Origin: Caballeronia humi
GTDB taxonomy: Bacteria; Pseudomonadota; Gammaproteobacteria; Burkholderiales; Burkholderiaceae
Length of the DNA: 46,704 bases
Direction: 5' to 3'
Assembly (NCBI RefSeq): GCF_001544475.1
Contig: NZ_FCNW02000048.1
Location: 1-46,704 of the forward strand
Shown one piece after another: positions 16,910 through 25,404 of the stretch. A program made the translations under genes and the position numbers. Under the pieces are notes generated by a model that worked only from the letters and a program-made list of their open reading frames with translations, searched no databases and was not told the origin of the DNA. Numbering within the stretch: position 1 is the first letter of the stretch; every line of letters begins with the position of its first letter.

Positions 16910-17914
16910 ATGGATACCATCATGCGGGCGACGGCATGTCAGTGCGGCACATGCGGCTACTGCCGTGTCGCGCGTACCGATGCACGCCGTGCCAACATCG
17001 TCCAGCCGGACCTCGAACTCGTCGCCGTTCCGCATGACGAGTCATTCAAGGCATGGTCGCATGGTTATCCCTATCGCACGGTGCGCTGGCACTTCCACCC
17101 TGAATTCGAGATTCAACTGATTACGGCAACGACGGGCAAATACTTCGTCGGCGATTACATCGGCGATTTCGAGCCCGGAAACCTCGTCATGACCGGCCCC
17201 AACCTGCCGCACAACTGGGTTAGTAACGTGCCGCCGGGCGAGCGTGTCGATGAGCGCTGCCTGATCCTCCAGTTCGATACCGGGTTCATCGCGCGCGCGA
17301 TCGAGGTGTTCCCGGAGCTCAAGCGTGTGGAGTCCTTGCTCGATGCATCGAGGTGGGGCGTGCTGTTCACACCGAAAACGGGCGCTGCCGCCGAACCGAT
17401 CCTGCGCGAGATGCTCGTCGCCCAAGGCATGCGGCGCATCACGCTGTTCGTTACGTTGCTCGATCTGCTCGTGCAGAGTGCCGAGCCGCTGAAGCTCGCA
17501 AGCGCCGCTTACCACGCGGACCCTGCGCGCTACGCGGAAACGCGTATCAACCATGTGCTTTCGTATATCGGTAAGAACCTGTCGCAGGATTTGCGGGAAT
17601 CGGAGTTGGCCGAGCTCGCGGGACAAAGTGCCAGCGCCTTTTCGCGCTATTTCCGGCGGCATACCGGCGTGCCTTTCGTGCAGTACGTGAACCGGTTGCG
17701 CATCAATCTGGCCTGCCAGTTGCTGATGTCGGGCGAACTGAGCATCACCGAAATCTGCTATCAGGTCGGCTTCAACAATCTCTCGAATTTCAATCGCCAG
17801 TTCCTGTTGTTGAAGGACATGTCGCCCTCCCGATGGCGGGCGTATCAGCAACTCAATGCAGCCAGCGCGATTGAAACGCCCGACGTCACGAACGCAATCG
17901 AAGCGTTCAGCTAG
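16910..17914 (+). CDS. AraC-family transcriptional regulator with N-terminal cupin
   Basis: A 334-residue regulator. A cupin-like sensor domain (about residues 40-140) has WHFHPEFEIQLI and FEPGNLVMTGPNLPHNW. The C-terminal pair of helix-turn-helix motifs spans about 225-320, with LAELAGQSASAFSRYFRRHT and ITEICYQVGFNNLSNFNRQF. The start at 16910 is well supported by AGGAGGACGACA ahead of the ATG. It lies 183 bases upstream of the ribitol operon in the same direction, so it is the best candidate for its sugar-responsive activator. Odd feature: residues 10-18 read CQCGTCGYC, four cysteines before the cupin domain, which could bind a metal. Confidence 0.9.
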   Translation: MDTIMRATACQCGTCGYCRVARTDARRANIVQPDLELVAVPHDESFKAWSHGYPYRTVRWHFHPEFEIQLITATTGKYFVGDYIGDFEPGNLVMTGPNLPHNWVSNVPPGERVDERCLILQFDTGFIARAIEVFPELKRVESLLDASRWGVLFTPKTGAAAEPILREMLVAQGMRRITLFVTLLDLLVQSAEPLKLASAAYHADPARYAETRINHVLSYIGKNLSQDLRESELAELAGQSASAFSRYFRRHTGVPFVQYVNRLRINLACQLLMSGELSITEICYQVGFNNLSNFNRQFLLLKDMSPSRWRAYQQLNAASAIETPDVTNAIEAFS

Positions 17915-18097
17915 CGGGATTTCCCATCGGCAGGCAACGGAACGCGACGCTCGTATGAAGCATCGCGCAGGGCGAACTCGTCCTTGCGATTCTCCGCCCG
18001 ACGCCGCCATCAAGAATTCATGCAACCAGCAAGAAGCCCCTGAGGCTCAACTACGGCAGCTTTGCGCCGGATTCTTTAGAAAAACGGAGACATTTCG

Positions 18098-19156
18098 ATG
18101 ACCAGACTTTCGAACCATCTGATCTGCGCCAGCGCGCTGACCCTCAGCCTCTTGAGCGGCACGCCGGCACTGGCCGCGCCCAGTGGCACGGTGGCTTTTT
18201 TGATGCCTGACCAGGCCTCGACGCGTTACGAACAGCATGACTTTCCAGGTTTCAAGGCTGAAATGACGAAGCTCTGCCCCGACTGCAAAGTGCTCTACCA
18301 GAACGCCAACGCCGACGTCGCGACGCAGCAGCAGCAGTTCAATTCCGTGATCTCGCAAGGGGCGAAGGTGATCGTCCTCGACCCGGTCGATTCGACCGCT
18401 GCCGCGTCCCTCGTTCATCTGGCGCAAAGCCAGGGAATCAAGGTGATCGCCTATGACCGCCCCGTGCCGTCGACGCCGGCGGACTACTACGTGTCGTTCG
18501 ACAACGAAGGCATCGGGAAGGCCATCGCGCAATCGCTCGTCCAGCATCTGAAAGAAAAAGGCGTGCCGACCGACAAGGGCGGCGTGCTCCAGGTGAACGG
18601 CTCGCCGACCGACGCTGCCGCGGGACTCATCAAGAACGGCATTCATGCCGGGTTGCAGGGCAGCGGCTACAAGACGCTCGCCGAGTACGACACGCCGGAT
18701 TGGGCGCCGCCGAAGGCCCAGCAATGGGTCAGCGGTCAGATCACCCGCTTCGGGGCGCAGATCGTCGGCGTCGTCGCCGCCAACGACGGCACGGGCGGCG
18801 CCGCCGTCGCGGCCTTCAAGGCAGCCGGTGTGAACCCATTGCCCCCGGTGACCGGCAACGACGCGACGCTCGCGGGACTGCAATTGATCGTAGCCGGCGA
18901 CGAGTACAACACGATCCTGAAGCCGAGCGAGATCGTCGCGGCGGCGGCGGCGAAGGTGGCGGTCGGCTTCCTGTCGGGCCAGGCGCCGAAAGCGGAAAGG
19001 ACGCTCTTCAAGACCCCGTCCCAGCTCTTCACGCCGACGGTGATCACCGCGAAAAACATCAAGTCGGATGTCGTCGACAAAGGGATCGTGAGCGCGAAGG
19101 AGCTGTGTACCGGCCGCTATGCCGAAGGGTGCAAGAGCCTGGGAATTGCGAACTGA
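18098..19156 (+). CDS. CUT2 ABC transporter periplasmic binding protein, probably for ribitol
   Basis: A 352-residue binding protein of the XylF/RbsB class. The signal peptide is at about residues 1-26 (cleavage after ALA). The mature protein shows GTVAFLMPDQASTRYEQHDF, then VISQGAKVIVLDPVDSTAA, IKVIAYDRPV, and VVAANDGTGGAAVAAFKAAG, as in xylose-binding proteins. Four cysteines are present, two in LCPDC and two near the C-terminus (CTGRYAEGC). A CGGAGA site lies eight bases before the ATG. The downstream ribitol dehydrogenase and ribulokinase make ribitol or a related pentitol the likely ligand; this is inferred from context. Confidence 0.9.
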   Translation: MTRLSNHLICASALTLSLLSGTPALAAPSGTVAFLMPDQASTRYEQHDFPGFKAEMTKLCPDCKVLYQNANADVATQQQQFNSVISQGAKVIVLDPVDSTAAASLVHLAQSQGIKVIAYDRPVPSTPADYYVSFDNEGIGKAIAQSLVQHLKEKGVPTDKGGVLQVNGSPTDAAAGLIKNGIHAGLQGSGYKTLAEYDTPDWAPPKAQQWVSGQITRFGAQIVGVVAANDGTGGAAVAAFKAAGVNPLPPVTGNDATLAGLQLIVAGDEYNTILKPSEIVAAAAAKVAVGFLSGQAPKAERTLFKTPSQLFTPTVITAKNIKSDVVDKGIVSAKELCTGRYAEGCKSLGIAN

Positions 19157-19223
19157 TCCGGCACGACGCTCGAAGGGATCGGCTCGTGCCTGATCCCTCA
19201 ATTCATCAAGAGGTAGCCGTCCT

Positions 19224-20027
19224 ATGACTGATAACTCCACGACACGATCCGGCCGAGGCGAGCTGGTGCTGAGCCTGCGCGGTGTCTCGAAGCACTTCGG
19301 GGCGGTTTCCGCCCTGACGGATATCGAACTCGACGTCCACGCCGGCGAGGTCGTCGCCCTCGTGGGCGACAACGGGGCCGGGAAATCGACGCTGGTGAAG
19401 GTGCTCGCCGGCGTACATCAACCGAGCGCGGGCACGATCAGCTTTCGCGGCAAGGAGGTCACGCTGCCCGATCCGGCTGCGGCGCTCGATCTCGGCATCG
19501 CGACGGTGTTCCAGGATCTCGCGCTGTGCGAAAACCTCGACGTCGTCGCGAATATCTACCTCGGGCGCGAGCTGAGTCCGCTGCGCCTCGACGAAGTCGC
19601 GATGGAAGTGAAAGCCTGGACGCTGCTGAACGAGCTGTCGGCGCGCATCCCGAGCGTGCGCGACGTGGTCGCTTCGCTCTCGGGCGGGCAGCGTCAGACC
19701 GTGGCGATCGCACGTTCGCTCTTGCTCGATCCCAAGCTGATCATGCTCGACGAGCCGACGGCCGCGCTCGGCGTCGCGCAGACCGCCGAGGTGCTGAACC
19801 TGATCGAGCGGGTACGCGATCGCGGCCACGCGGTCATCATGATCAGCCACAACATGGAGGACGTGCGCGCCGTGGCGGACCGCATCGTGGTGCTGCGGCT
19901 CGGCCGCAACAACGGCGTCTTTTATCCCGACTCCTCGAATCAGGAACTGGTGGCCGCCATCACCGGCGCCACGGAAAACGCGGTGTCTCGCCGCGCCGGC
20001 CGGCGCCAGGCTGAACAGGGCGTATAG
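19224..20027 (+). CDS. CUT2 ABC transporter ATPase, single nucleotide-binding domain (FrcA-like)
   Basis: A 267-residue ATPase with one nucleotide-binding domain: Walker A at residues 48-56 (GDNGAGKST), signature LSGGQRQT, Walker B with LIMLDEPTAALG, and the switch histidine in MISHNMEDV. It is related to the first half of RbsA/XylG, but the second domain is absent and an alanine- and arginine-rich tail ends the protein. Single-domain variants such as FrcA are known and would act as homodimers. No frameshifted second half is visible downstream; the permease starts 14 bases later. Confidence 0.9.
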   Translation: MTDNSTTRSGRGELVLSLRGVSKHFGAVSALTDIELDVHAGEVVALVGDNGAGKSTLVKVLAGVHQPSAGTISFRGKEVTLPDPAAALDLGIATVFQDLALCENLDVVANIYLGRELSPLRLDEVAMEVKAWTLLNELSARIPSVRDVVASLSGGQRQTVAIARSLLLDPKLIMLDEPTAALGVAQTAEVLNLIERVRDRGHAVIMISHNMEDVRAVADRIVVLRLGRNNGVFYPDSSNQELVAAITGATENAVSRRAGRRQAEQGV

Positions 20028-20041
20028 ACCAAGGAACGATC

Positions 20042-21325
20042 ATGAGCAATGAAATGCAAGGCGGTCAACCGCGCGATACGCAGGTCGCTCCGCAAAAATC
20101 GACGCTGCTCGATCGCAGCGATGTCCGCGTCAAGCACGCGGCCGGAGTCGGCGGGGCCGTCGGCGCCTTCGTCGAGCGGGTCAAATCGGGCGATCTGGGT
20201 TCGCTCCCGGTCATCGCGGGCCTCGTCATCATCTGGACCGTGTTCACCAGCCTGAATCCGGTATTTCTCTCGGCCAACAACCTGGTGAACCTGCTGTTCG
20301 ACTGTTCGACGGTCGGAGTGATCTCGCTTGGCATCGTCTGCGTGCTGATGGTGGGACAGATCGACTTGTCGGTGGGCTCGATGAGCGGCTTCGCTTCGGC
20401 GCTGGTGGGCACGCTCTGGGTCAACTACGGCTGGCCGGTGCTGCTTGCCATCGTGGCGGCAATCGTAGTCGGCGCGGTGGTCGGTGCCCTCTACGCGCTG
20501 CTGCTGAACAAACTCGGCATGCCGAGCTTCGTCGCGACGCTCGCAGGGCTGCTCGCGATCCTCGGGATGCAGTTGTACGTCCTCGGCGCAACCGGTTCGA
20601 TCAACCTGCCGTACGGGTCGACGATGGTGAACCTCGGGCAATTGATGGTCATTCCCGCCATCGTCTCGTACGTCCTTGCGCTGGTGCCGGGCGCGTTGAC
20701 CCTGCTGATCGGGCTGCGCACGCGCGAACGCCGTCGTGCGTCCAATCTTTCGGCGCCCTCGGTGGGCAGCCTGCTCGTACGCAGTCTGGCGATCACGGTG
20801 CTTCTGGAGATCGTCGTCGCGTATCTCAATCAGGGACGCGGCGTTCCGCTGATGTTCGGACTCTTCCTCGGCCTCGCGGTCGCGATGGACTACGCGCTGA
20901 AGCGGACTCGCTGGGGCCGGTCGATGAACGCGGTCGGCGGCAATCACGAAGCCGCGCGGCGCGCGGGGATCAAGGTCGGCGCGATCTACACGAGCGCGTT
21001 CGTGCTGTGCGCGAGCTTCGCCGCGCTCGGCGGCGTGCTGACTGCGGCGCGGCTCGCGTCGGCCAGCCAGCAGGCCGGCACCGGCGACGTCAACCTCAAC
21101 GCGATCGCAGCGGCCGTGATCGGCGGCACCAGTCTCTTCGGTGGCCGGGGCAGTGCGTATTCGGCGGTGCTGGGCATCATCGTGATCCAGTCGATCGCGA
21201 GCGGCCTCACGCTGCTGAACCTGTCGTCCTCGCTGCGCTTCATGATCACGGGCGCGGTGCTGGCGATCGCCGTGATCGTCGACTCGCTCGCCCGGCAGTC
21301 CCGCGTCTCGCATGGCCGCGCGTAA
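20042..21325 (+). CDS. CUT2 ABC transporter permease (XylH-like)
   Basis: A 427-residue permease, longer than RbsC and like XylH in having extra helices in the C-terminal half. A hydrophilic N-terminal leader (about 60 residues) precedes the first helix. Family landmarks are MVGQIDLSVGSMSGF near residue 105, the loop NAVGGNHEAARRAGIKV, and AAVIGGTSLFGGRGSA. It is the only permease of this system, so it would form a homodimer, in contrast to the two-permease importer at 10899-12937. Confidence 0.92.
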   Translation: MSNEMQGGQPRDTQVAPQKSTLLDRSDVRVKHAAGVGGAVGAFVERVKSGDLGSLPVIAGLVIIWTVFTSLNPVFLSANNLVNLLFDCSTVGVISLGIVCVLMVGQIDLSVGSMSGFASALVGTLWVNYGWPVLLAIVAAIVVGAVVGALYALLLNKLGMPSFVATLAGLLAILGMQLYVLGATGSINLPYGSTMVNLGQLMVIPAIVSYVLALVPGALTLLIGLRTRERRRASNLSAPSVGSLLVRSLAITVLLEIVVAYLNQGRGVPLMFGLFLGLAVAMDYALKRTRWGRSMNAVGGNHEAARRAGIKVGAIYTSAFVLCASFAALGGVLTAARLASASQQAGTGDVNLNAIAAAVIGGTSLFGGRGSAYSAVLGIIVIQSIASGLTLLNLSSSLRFMITGAVLAIAVIVDSLARQSRVSHGRA

Positions 21326-21351
21326 TTCCAGAGAATCCAGGAGAGCAGTCA

Positions 21352-22080
21352 ATGTCTGAATCGATGAAGGGAAAGGCCGCCGCCATCACGGGTGCGGCGT
21401 CGGGAATCGGCCTCGAGTGCGCGCGTGCGTTGATCGCGGAAGGCGCGAAGGTCGTTCTGGTGGATCGTGCGAAGGAGCGGCTGGAGCAGCTTTGCGCGGA
21501 ACTGGGGCCGAACGCGCTGCCGCTGGTCGTGGATTTGCTGCAGCCGTCGGAGGTTTCCGCGCTGCTGCCGAAAATCCTCGATCTGGCTGGCGGCCTCGAC
21601 ATCTTTCATGCGAACGCCGGCGCCTACATCGGCGGCGACGTGCTCGATGGCAATCCCGACGAGTGGGATCGCGTGCTGAACCTGAACGTCAACGCTGCGT
21701 TCCGGTCGGTTCACGCCGTGCTGCCGCACATGGTCGCGCAGAAATCGGGCGACATCATCTTCACCAGCTCGATCGCGGGCATCGTCCCGGTGGTGTGGGA
21801 GCCGATCTACACGGCCTCCAAATTCGCGGTGCAGGCCTTCGTCCACACGACCCGGCGCCAGCTCGCGAAGCACGGCGTGCGCGTCGGCGCGGTGGCGCCG
21901 GGGCCGGTCGTCACCGCGCTGCTCGATGACTGGCCGAAGGCGAAGATGGACGAGGCGCTCGCCTCGGGCAGCCTGATGCAGCCCAAAGAAGTCGCCGATG
22001 CGGTACTTTTCATGCTGACGCGGCCGCGCAACGTGACCATTCGCGACCTGGTGATCCTTCCGAATAGCGTCGATCTCTAG
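21352..22080 (+). CDS. rbtD: ribitol 2-dehydrogenase (short-chain dehydrogenase)
   Basis: A 242-residue short-chain dehydrogenase that would oxidise ribitol to D-ribulose with NAD. The cofactor site GAASGIG is at residues 14-20, with Asp38 after VVLV favouring NAD over NADP. NAG is at 88-90, and the catalytic serine (139/140), Tyr153 and Lys157 are in place. Long stretches (DIFHANAGAYIGG, WEPIYTASKFAVQAFVHTTR, VTALLDDWPKAKMDEALA) closely match the Klebsiella ribitol dehydrogenase as I remember it. The ATG at 21352 follows a CAGGAGAG ribosome site. It sits between the importer genes and the D-ribulokinase gene, which acts on its product. Confidence 0.92.
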   Translation: MSESMKGKAAAITGAASGIGLECARALIAEGAKVVLVDRAKERLEQLCAELGPNALPLVVDLLQPSEVSALLPKILDLAGGLDIFHANAGAYIGGDVLDGNPDEWDRVLNLNVNAAFRSVHAVLPHMVAQKSGDIIFTSSIAGIVPVVWEPIYTASKFAVQAFVHTTRRQLAKHGVRVGAVAPGPVVTALLDDWPKAKMDEALASGSLMQPKEVADAVLFMLTRPRNVTIRDLVILPNSVDL

Positions 22081-22139
22081 AACATGGCCCGGCGCGGCGT
22101 ACTGTCGGCCGGGACTATTCCTACGACAGACAGTGAGCT

Positions 22140-23774
22140 ATGACCTCGAATAGCCCGAACTCCGGCGCGGCGGACAGCCCGCGCTATGTCATCGGCGTGG
22201 ACGTGGGCACGGGCAGCGCCCGCGCTGGCATCTTCGATCTGGCCGGCCGCATGCTGGCGTCGGCCAAGCACGACATCACGCTGTTCCATGCGAGCGGCTC
22301 CATCGTCGAGCAGTCGAGCGGCGAAATCTGGAGCGCCGTGTGCCGTTCCGTGAAGGACGCGCTCTCGCAGGCGAAGGTGTCGCCCGATCAGATCGCCGGC
22401 ATCGGCTTCGATGCCACTTGCTCGCTCGTCGTCCTGGGAGAGGGCGGGCAGCCATTGCCCGTGGGCCCGTCCGAGCAAGCCGAACGCGACATCATCGTCT
22501 GGATGGACCACCGCGCCCTGGAGCAGGCGGAGCGCATCAACGCCGCGGGCCACGAAGTGCTGAAATTCGTGGGCGGCAAGATCTCGCCGGAGATGGAAAC
22601 ACCGAAGCTCCTGTGGCTCCTCGAAAACCGGCCGGCCGTCTTCGCGGCGGCCTGGCAATTCTTCGACCTGACCGACTTCCTGACCTGGCGCGCGACCGGC
22701 GATCTGTCCAGATCGACGTGCACGGTCACGTGCAAATGGACTTATCTGGCGCACGAAAGGCGCTGGGACGAAAGCTACTTCTGCAGCGTCGGGCTCGGCG
22801 TGCTGGCGGACGAGGCCTTCGCGCGCATCGGCCAGAGCGTCGTGGACCCGGGAACGCCGCTTGGAAACGGCCTGACGGAAAGCGCCGCCGCGGAACTCGG
22901 CCTGCGCACCGGGACGCCCGTCGCGGCGGGCGTGATCGATGCCCATGCTGGCGGGATCGGCACGGTCGGCGTCGAGGGTGAGCCCGAATCCTGCCTTGCC
23001 TACGTCTTCGGCACCTCGTCGTGCACGATGACCACGACCCGGAGTCCGGTCTTCGTGCCTGGCGTCTGGGGGCCGTATTTTTCGGCGATGGTGCCCGACG
23101 CATGGCTCAACGAGGGAGGTCAATCGGTCGCGGGCGCGGCCATCGAACAGTTGATCTCGATGCACCCGGCAGCGCCCGAGGCCCGACGCCTCGCCGAGCA
23201 GGCGGGTCAATCCGTGCCGGTCATGCTGGCGGGTCTCGCTGCCGAGGCGGCTGACGGCCTCTCGGGGGCGGTGATGGCGGCGCGCGGCTTGCATGTCGTT
23301 CCGGAGTTTCTGGGAAACCGCGCTCCGCACGCCGACCCTCACGCACGAGCGGTCATCGCGGGCCTCGGGATGGAGAGCGACCTTGAAAGCCTCGTTGCGC
23401 TCTACGTTGCGGGCATCTGCAGTATCGGGTACGGCCTTCGCCAGATCATCGAAGTGCAGGCCGTGGCCGGCGCGCCGATTGAGCGGGTCGTGATCAGTGG
23501 CGGCGCTGGACGGCTCGACCTCGTCCGGCAACTGCTCGCGGATACGACAGGAAAGCCGGTGCTCGCCACGCAGGCGGAAGAGCCGGTGCTTCTGGGGGCC
23601 GCGATTCTGGGCGGCGTAGCGGCCGGTCTGTTCGACGACGTGCGCTCGGCGATGGCCGCCATGTCGCGGGTCAGCAGGACCTATGAGCCCGAAGCGGGCG
23701 ACATTGCGGCATTGCACGAGGCACGGTTTCGCGCATTTCAGCGGTTGCAGAGCGTGGCGAGAGAAATACGCTAG
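22140..23774 (+). CDS. rbtK: D-ribulokinase (FGGY carbohydrate kinase)
   Basis: A 544-residue kinase of the FGGY family that would phosphorylate D-ribulose to D-ribulose 5-phosphate. The N-terminal phosphate motif GVDVGTGSARAG is at residues 19-30. FDATCSLVVLG near residue 90 and WMDHRA near 121 are typical of the ribulokinase branch. The likely catalytic base is Asp267 in GVIDAHAGG. The C-terminal ATP site has VVISGGAGRLDLVRQLLADT. Length is normal. It completes the ribitol pathway begun by the upstream dehydrogenase; the product enters the pentose phosphate pathway. Confidence 0.92.
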   Translation: MTSNSPNSGAADSPRYVIGVDVGTGSARAGIFDLAGRMLASAKHDITLFHASGSIVEQSSGEIWSAVCRSVKDALSQAKVSPDQIAGIGFDATCSLVVLGEGGQPLPVGPSEQAERDIIVWMDHRALEQAERINAAGHEVLKFVGGKISPEMETPKLLWLLENRPAVFAAAWQFFDLTDFLTWRATGDLSRSTCTVTCKWTYLAHERRWDESYFCSVGLGVLADEAFARIGQSVVDPGTPLGNGLTESAAAELGLRTGTPVAAGVIDAHAGGIGTVGVEGEPESCLAYVFGTSSCTMTTTRSPVFVPGVWGPYFSAMVPDAWLNEGGQSVAGAAIEQLISMHPAAPEARRLAEQAGQSVPVMLAGLAAEAADGLSGAVMAARGLHVVPEFLGNRAPHADPHARAVIAGLGMESDLESLVALYVAGICSIGYGLRQIIEVQAVAGAPIERVVISGGAGRLDLVRQLLADTTGKPVLATQAEEPVLLGAAILGGVAAGLFDDVRSAMAAMSRVSRTYEPEAGDIAALHEARFRAFQRLQSVAREIR

Positions 23775-23791
23775 TTTCGTCGACGACGGAA

Positions 23792-23815
23792 TGCCCGCGG
23801 CGTCTCGCGCGGGCA
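23792..23815. terminator. GC-rich hairpin after the ribitol operon
   Basis: TGCCCGCG at 23792-23799 pairs perfectly with CGCGGGCA at 23808-23815 across an eight-base loop, 17 bases after the kinase stop codon. It is a strong hairpin in the right place to end the operon. It lacks a T-run, so termination may need Rho. Confidence 0.4.
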
Positions 23816-23897
23816 AGGCCACGTCCGCTCGTTTCGCCAGCGCTTGCGGCATGACGGCAGTACAATCGACTTACTTCGCGAACCTCGGGAGTCTGTC

Positions 23898-24056
23898 ATG
23901 GCCGAATCGATGACCGTCGTGCTGTTGGGGCTAGTCGTTCTTGCACTCGCAGGAATACTCGTGATCGAGCACTACCGGCGCGAGCATCACCGGAACCAGC
24001 AGCTTCGCTGGCTCGACACTCATCCGATGAAGGACTGGGTACATCGACGGCCCTGA
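23898..24056 (+). CDS. small single-pass membrane protein
   Basis: A 52-residue protein. One membrane helix (about residues 6-22, TVVLLGLVVLALAGILVI) is followed by a basic, His-rich cytoplasmic tail (EHYRREHHRNQQLRWLDTHP). The start is at 23898, with GGGAG about six bases upstream. I do not recognise the family. It is separated from the kinase gene by a hairpin, so it is probably an independent unit. It converges on the LacI gene at 24111. Confidence 0.5.
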   Translation: MAESMTVVLLGLVVLALAGILVIEHYRREHHRNQQLRWLDTHPMKDWVHRRP

Positions 24057-24110
24057 GTCGAACGACGCCGGCCTCCGCGTAATTTCAAGCCGAACCGCTC
24101 TCGCAGCGTT

Positions 24111-25133
24111 TCACGAGCGCCGGTTCCGCGCCGAACCCGTTGACGCACGGACGACCAGTTCTGGCGCAGGCGCGACTTGCATCAGCGCGCCCACCGCAGA
24201 CCCGTCGATCAAGGCGCGCAGCAATCTGACCGCCATCGTCGCGGCGGCTTCCGTGGGCACCGCCACCGTGGAGAGGGCGGGCCGCGACTCGCGCGCCAGT
24301 TGAATGTCCGTGATGCCTATAACCGAAAGATCCTCCGGTACTTTACGGCCGAGGTCCGCTGCGGCATGCATCGCGCCCAGTGCGGGCAGGTCATTGGTCG
24401 CAAAGATCGCAGTCACTTCAGGCAATGCCGTGAGGAGTTCCGTCGCGGCCTCGTAGCCACCCTGAATCGAATCGCGGGTGAAACGGGCTTCGGCCGGAAC
24501 ATGCGCGATACCGGCCTCGCGCAATGTCGCGCAGAAACCCTCGTAGCGTGCCGCGTGAACGCCATCCGCCTGACTGCCTATGATCGCCCCGATCCGCTTG
24601 TGCCCCAGGTCGAGCAGATGCCGCGCTGCCAGCGCGCCCGCAGCAAAGAAGTCCACCGCGATACACGGCATGCCCGGAGGCGCATCAGGCCGCTCCCACA
24701 TGCACAGGACCACTGCCGTGCCGCGTGCCTGTGTTTTGCGAAGGTCATCGAAATCGAGGTTTGCGTTCATCACGAGCACGCCTTCGGAGAGCGTACCCGC
24801 GATCTGTTCGAGGTACGCCCGGCCGATCGCGGGATCTTCGTTGGTGTTGCAGACGATGAGAAAGCGACCGCTTTGTCGCGCCGCCCGCTCTGCCGCCAAC
24901 GCGAACTCCGGATAGAACGGATTGGCGATGCTCGACACCATCAGCGCGAGGGTAGGAGCGCTGCCTTCGGCGAGCGCGCGCGCGGTCAGATGCGGCCGGT
25001 AGCCGAGCGTATCGACGGCTTCGAGCACGCGCTGACGCGTCGCCACGCCCACCTTGCCGCGATTGCGCAGGACATTGGAGACAGTCGCCGCGGTTACACC
25101 GGCGAGTTTCGCCACTTCGGTAAGGGTCGTCAT
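24111..25133 (-). CDS. LacI-family transcriptional regulator of the galactoside operon
   Basis: A 340-residue repressor. The helix-turn-helix begins at the N-terminus (TLTEVAKLAGVTAATVSNVL), followed by the hinge region LGYRPHLTARALAEGSAP. The sensor domain has LMVSSIANPFYPEFALAAE near residue 70, HLLDLGHKRIGAIIGSQ and IFATNDLPALGAMHAAADLG. It is divergent from the MalK-type ATPase and GH42 operon. A symmetric GGTTAA...TTAACC operator lies in the shared gap, so that operon is the expected target, with a galactoside or its hydrolysis product as inducer. Confidence 0.92.
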   Translation of the reverse strand: MTTLTEVAKLAGVTAATVSNVLRNRGKVGVATRQRVLEAVDTLGYRPHLTARALAEGSAPTLALMVSSIANPFYPEFALAAERAARQSGRFLIVCNTNEDPAIGRAYLEQIAGTLSEGVLVMNANLDFDDLRKTQARGTAVVLCMWERPDAPPGMPCIAVDFFAAGALAARHLLDLGHKRIGAIIGSQADGVHAARYEGFCATLREAGIAHVPAEARFTRDSIQGGYEAATELLTALPEVTAIFATNDLPALGAMHAAADLGRKVPEDLSVIGITDIQLARESRPALSTVAVPTEAAATMAVRLLRALIDGSAVGALMQVAPAPELVVRASTGSARNRRS

Positions 25134-25338
25134 CGGTCGGAAGCTGGCTCGCGTTTGTCTTTATCGAGCGCACTGTGCCGTCGTGAACGATTCATGTACA
25201 TCTTCCAGGTGTGAGACCAAAATTTGGGATGACGTCCCGGCATTTGCATCCGCTGACTCATAGCGCTAAATTCGCCAGCAAAGCAGTTCAAAAATACAGA
25301 CGGAGACAGCCCGAGCGATCCCTAAACAAGATCGCTTT

Positions 25339-25368
25339 TTGACGGGCATTAGGTTAAACGCTTAACCT
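25339..25368 (+). promoter_or_regulatory. promoter with overlapping LacI-type operator
   Basis: TTGACG at 25339-25344 is a good -35. A weak -10 (TTAACC or TAACCT, 17-18 bases on) lies inside the palindrome AGGTTAAACGCTTAACCT at 25351-25368. That palindrome has LacI-type symmetry with a central CG and one mismatched pair. Overlap of operator and -10 suggests repression by blocking polymerase. It is 37 bases before the ATPase start codon. Confidence 0.65.
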
Positions 25369-25404
25369 TTAAAAGTCTCCGCGTAGAAATACGGAGACGA
25401 CAGC

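Noticed and set aside
19940..21352. A 470-residue minus-strand open frame full of Arg, His and Asp
   Set aside because: It is antisense to the XylH-like permease; the composition is typical of the reverse of a membrane-protein gene.
22077..23852. A 591-residue minus-strand open frame
   Set aside because: It is antisense to the D-ribulokinase gene, has no family resemblance, and arises from the GC-rich codon pattern.
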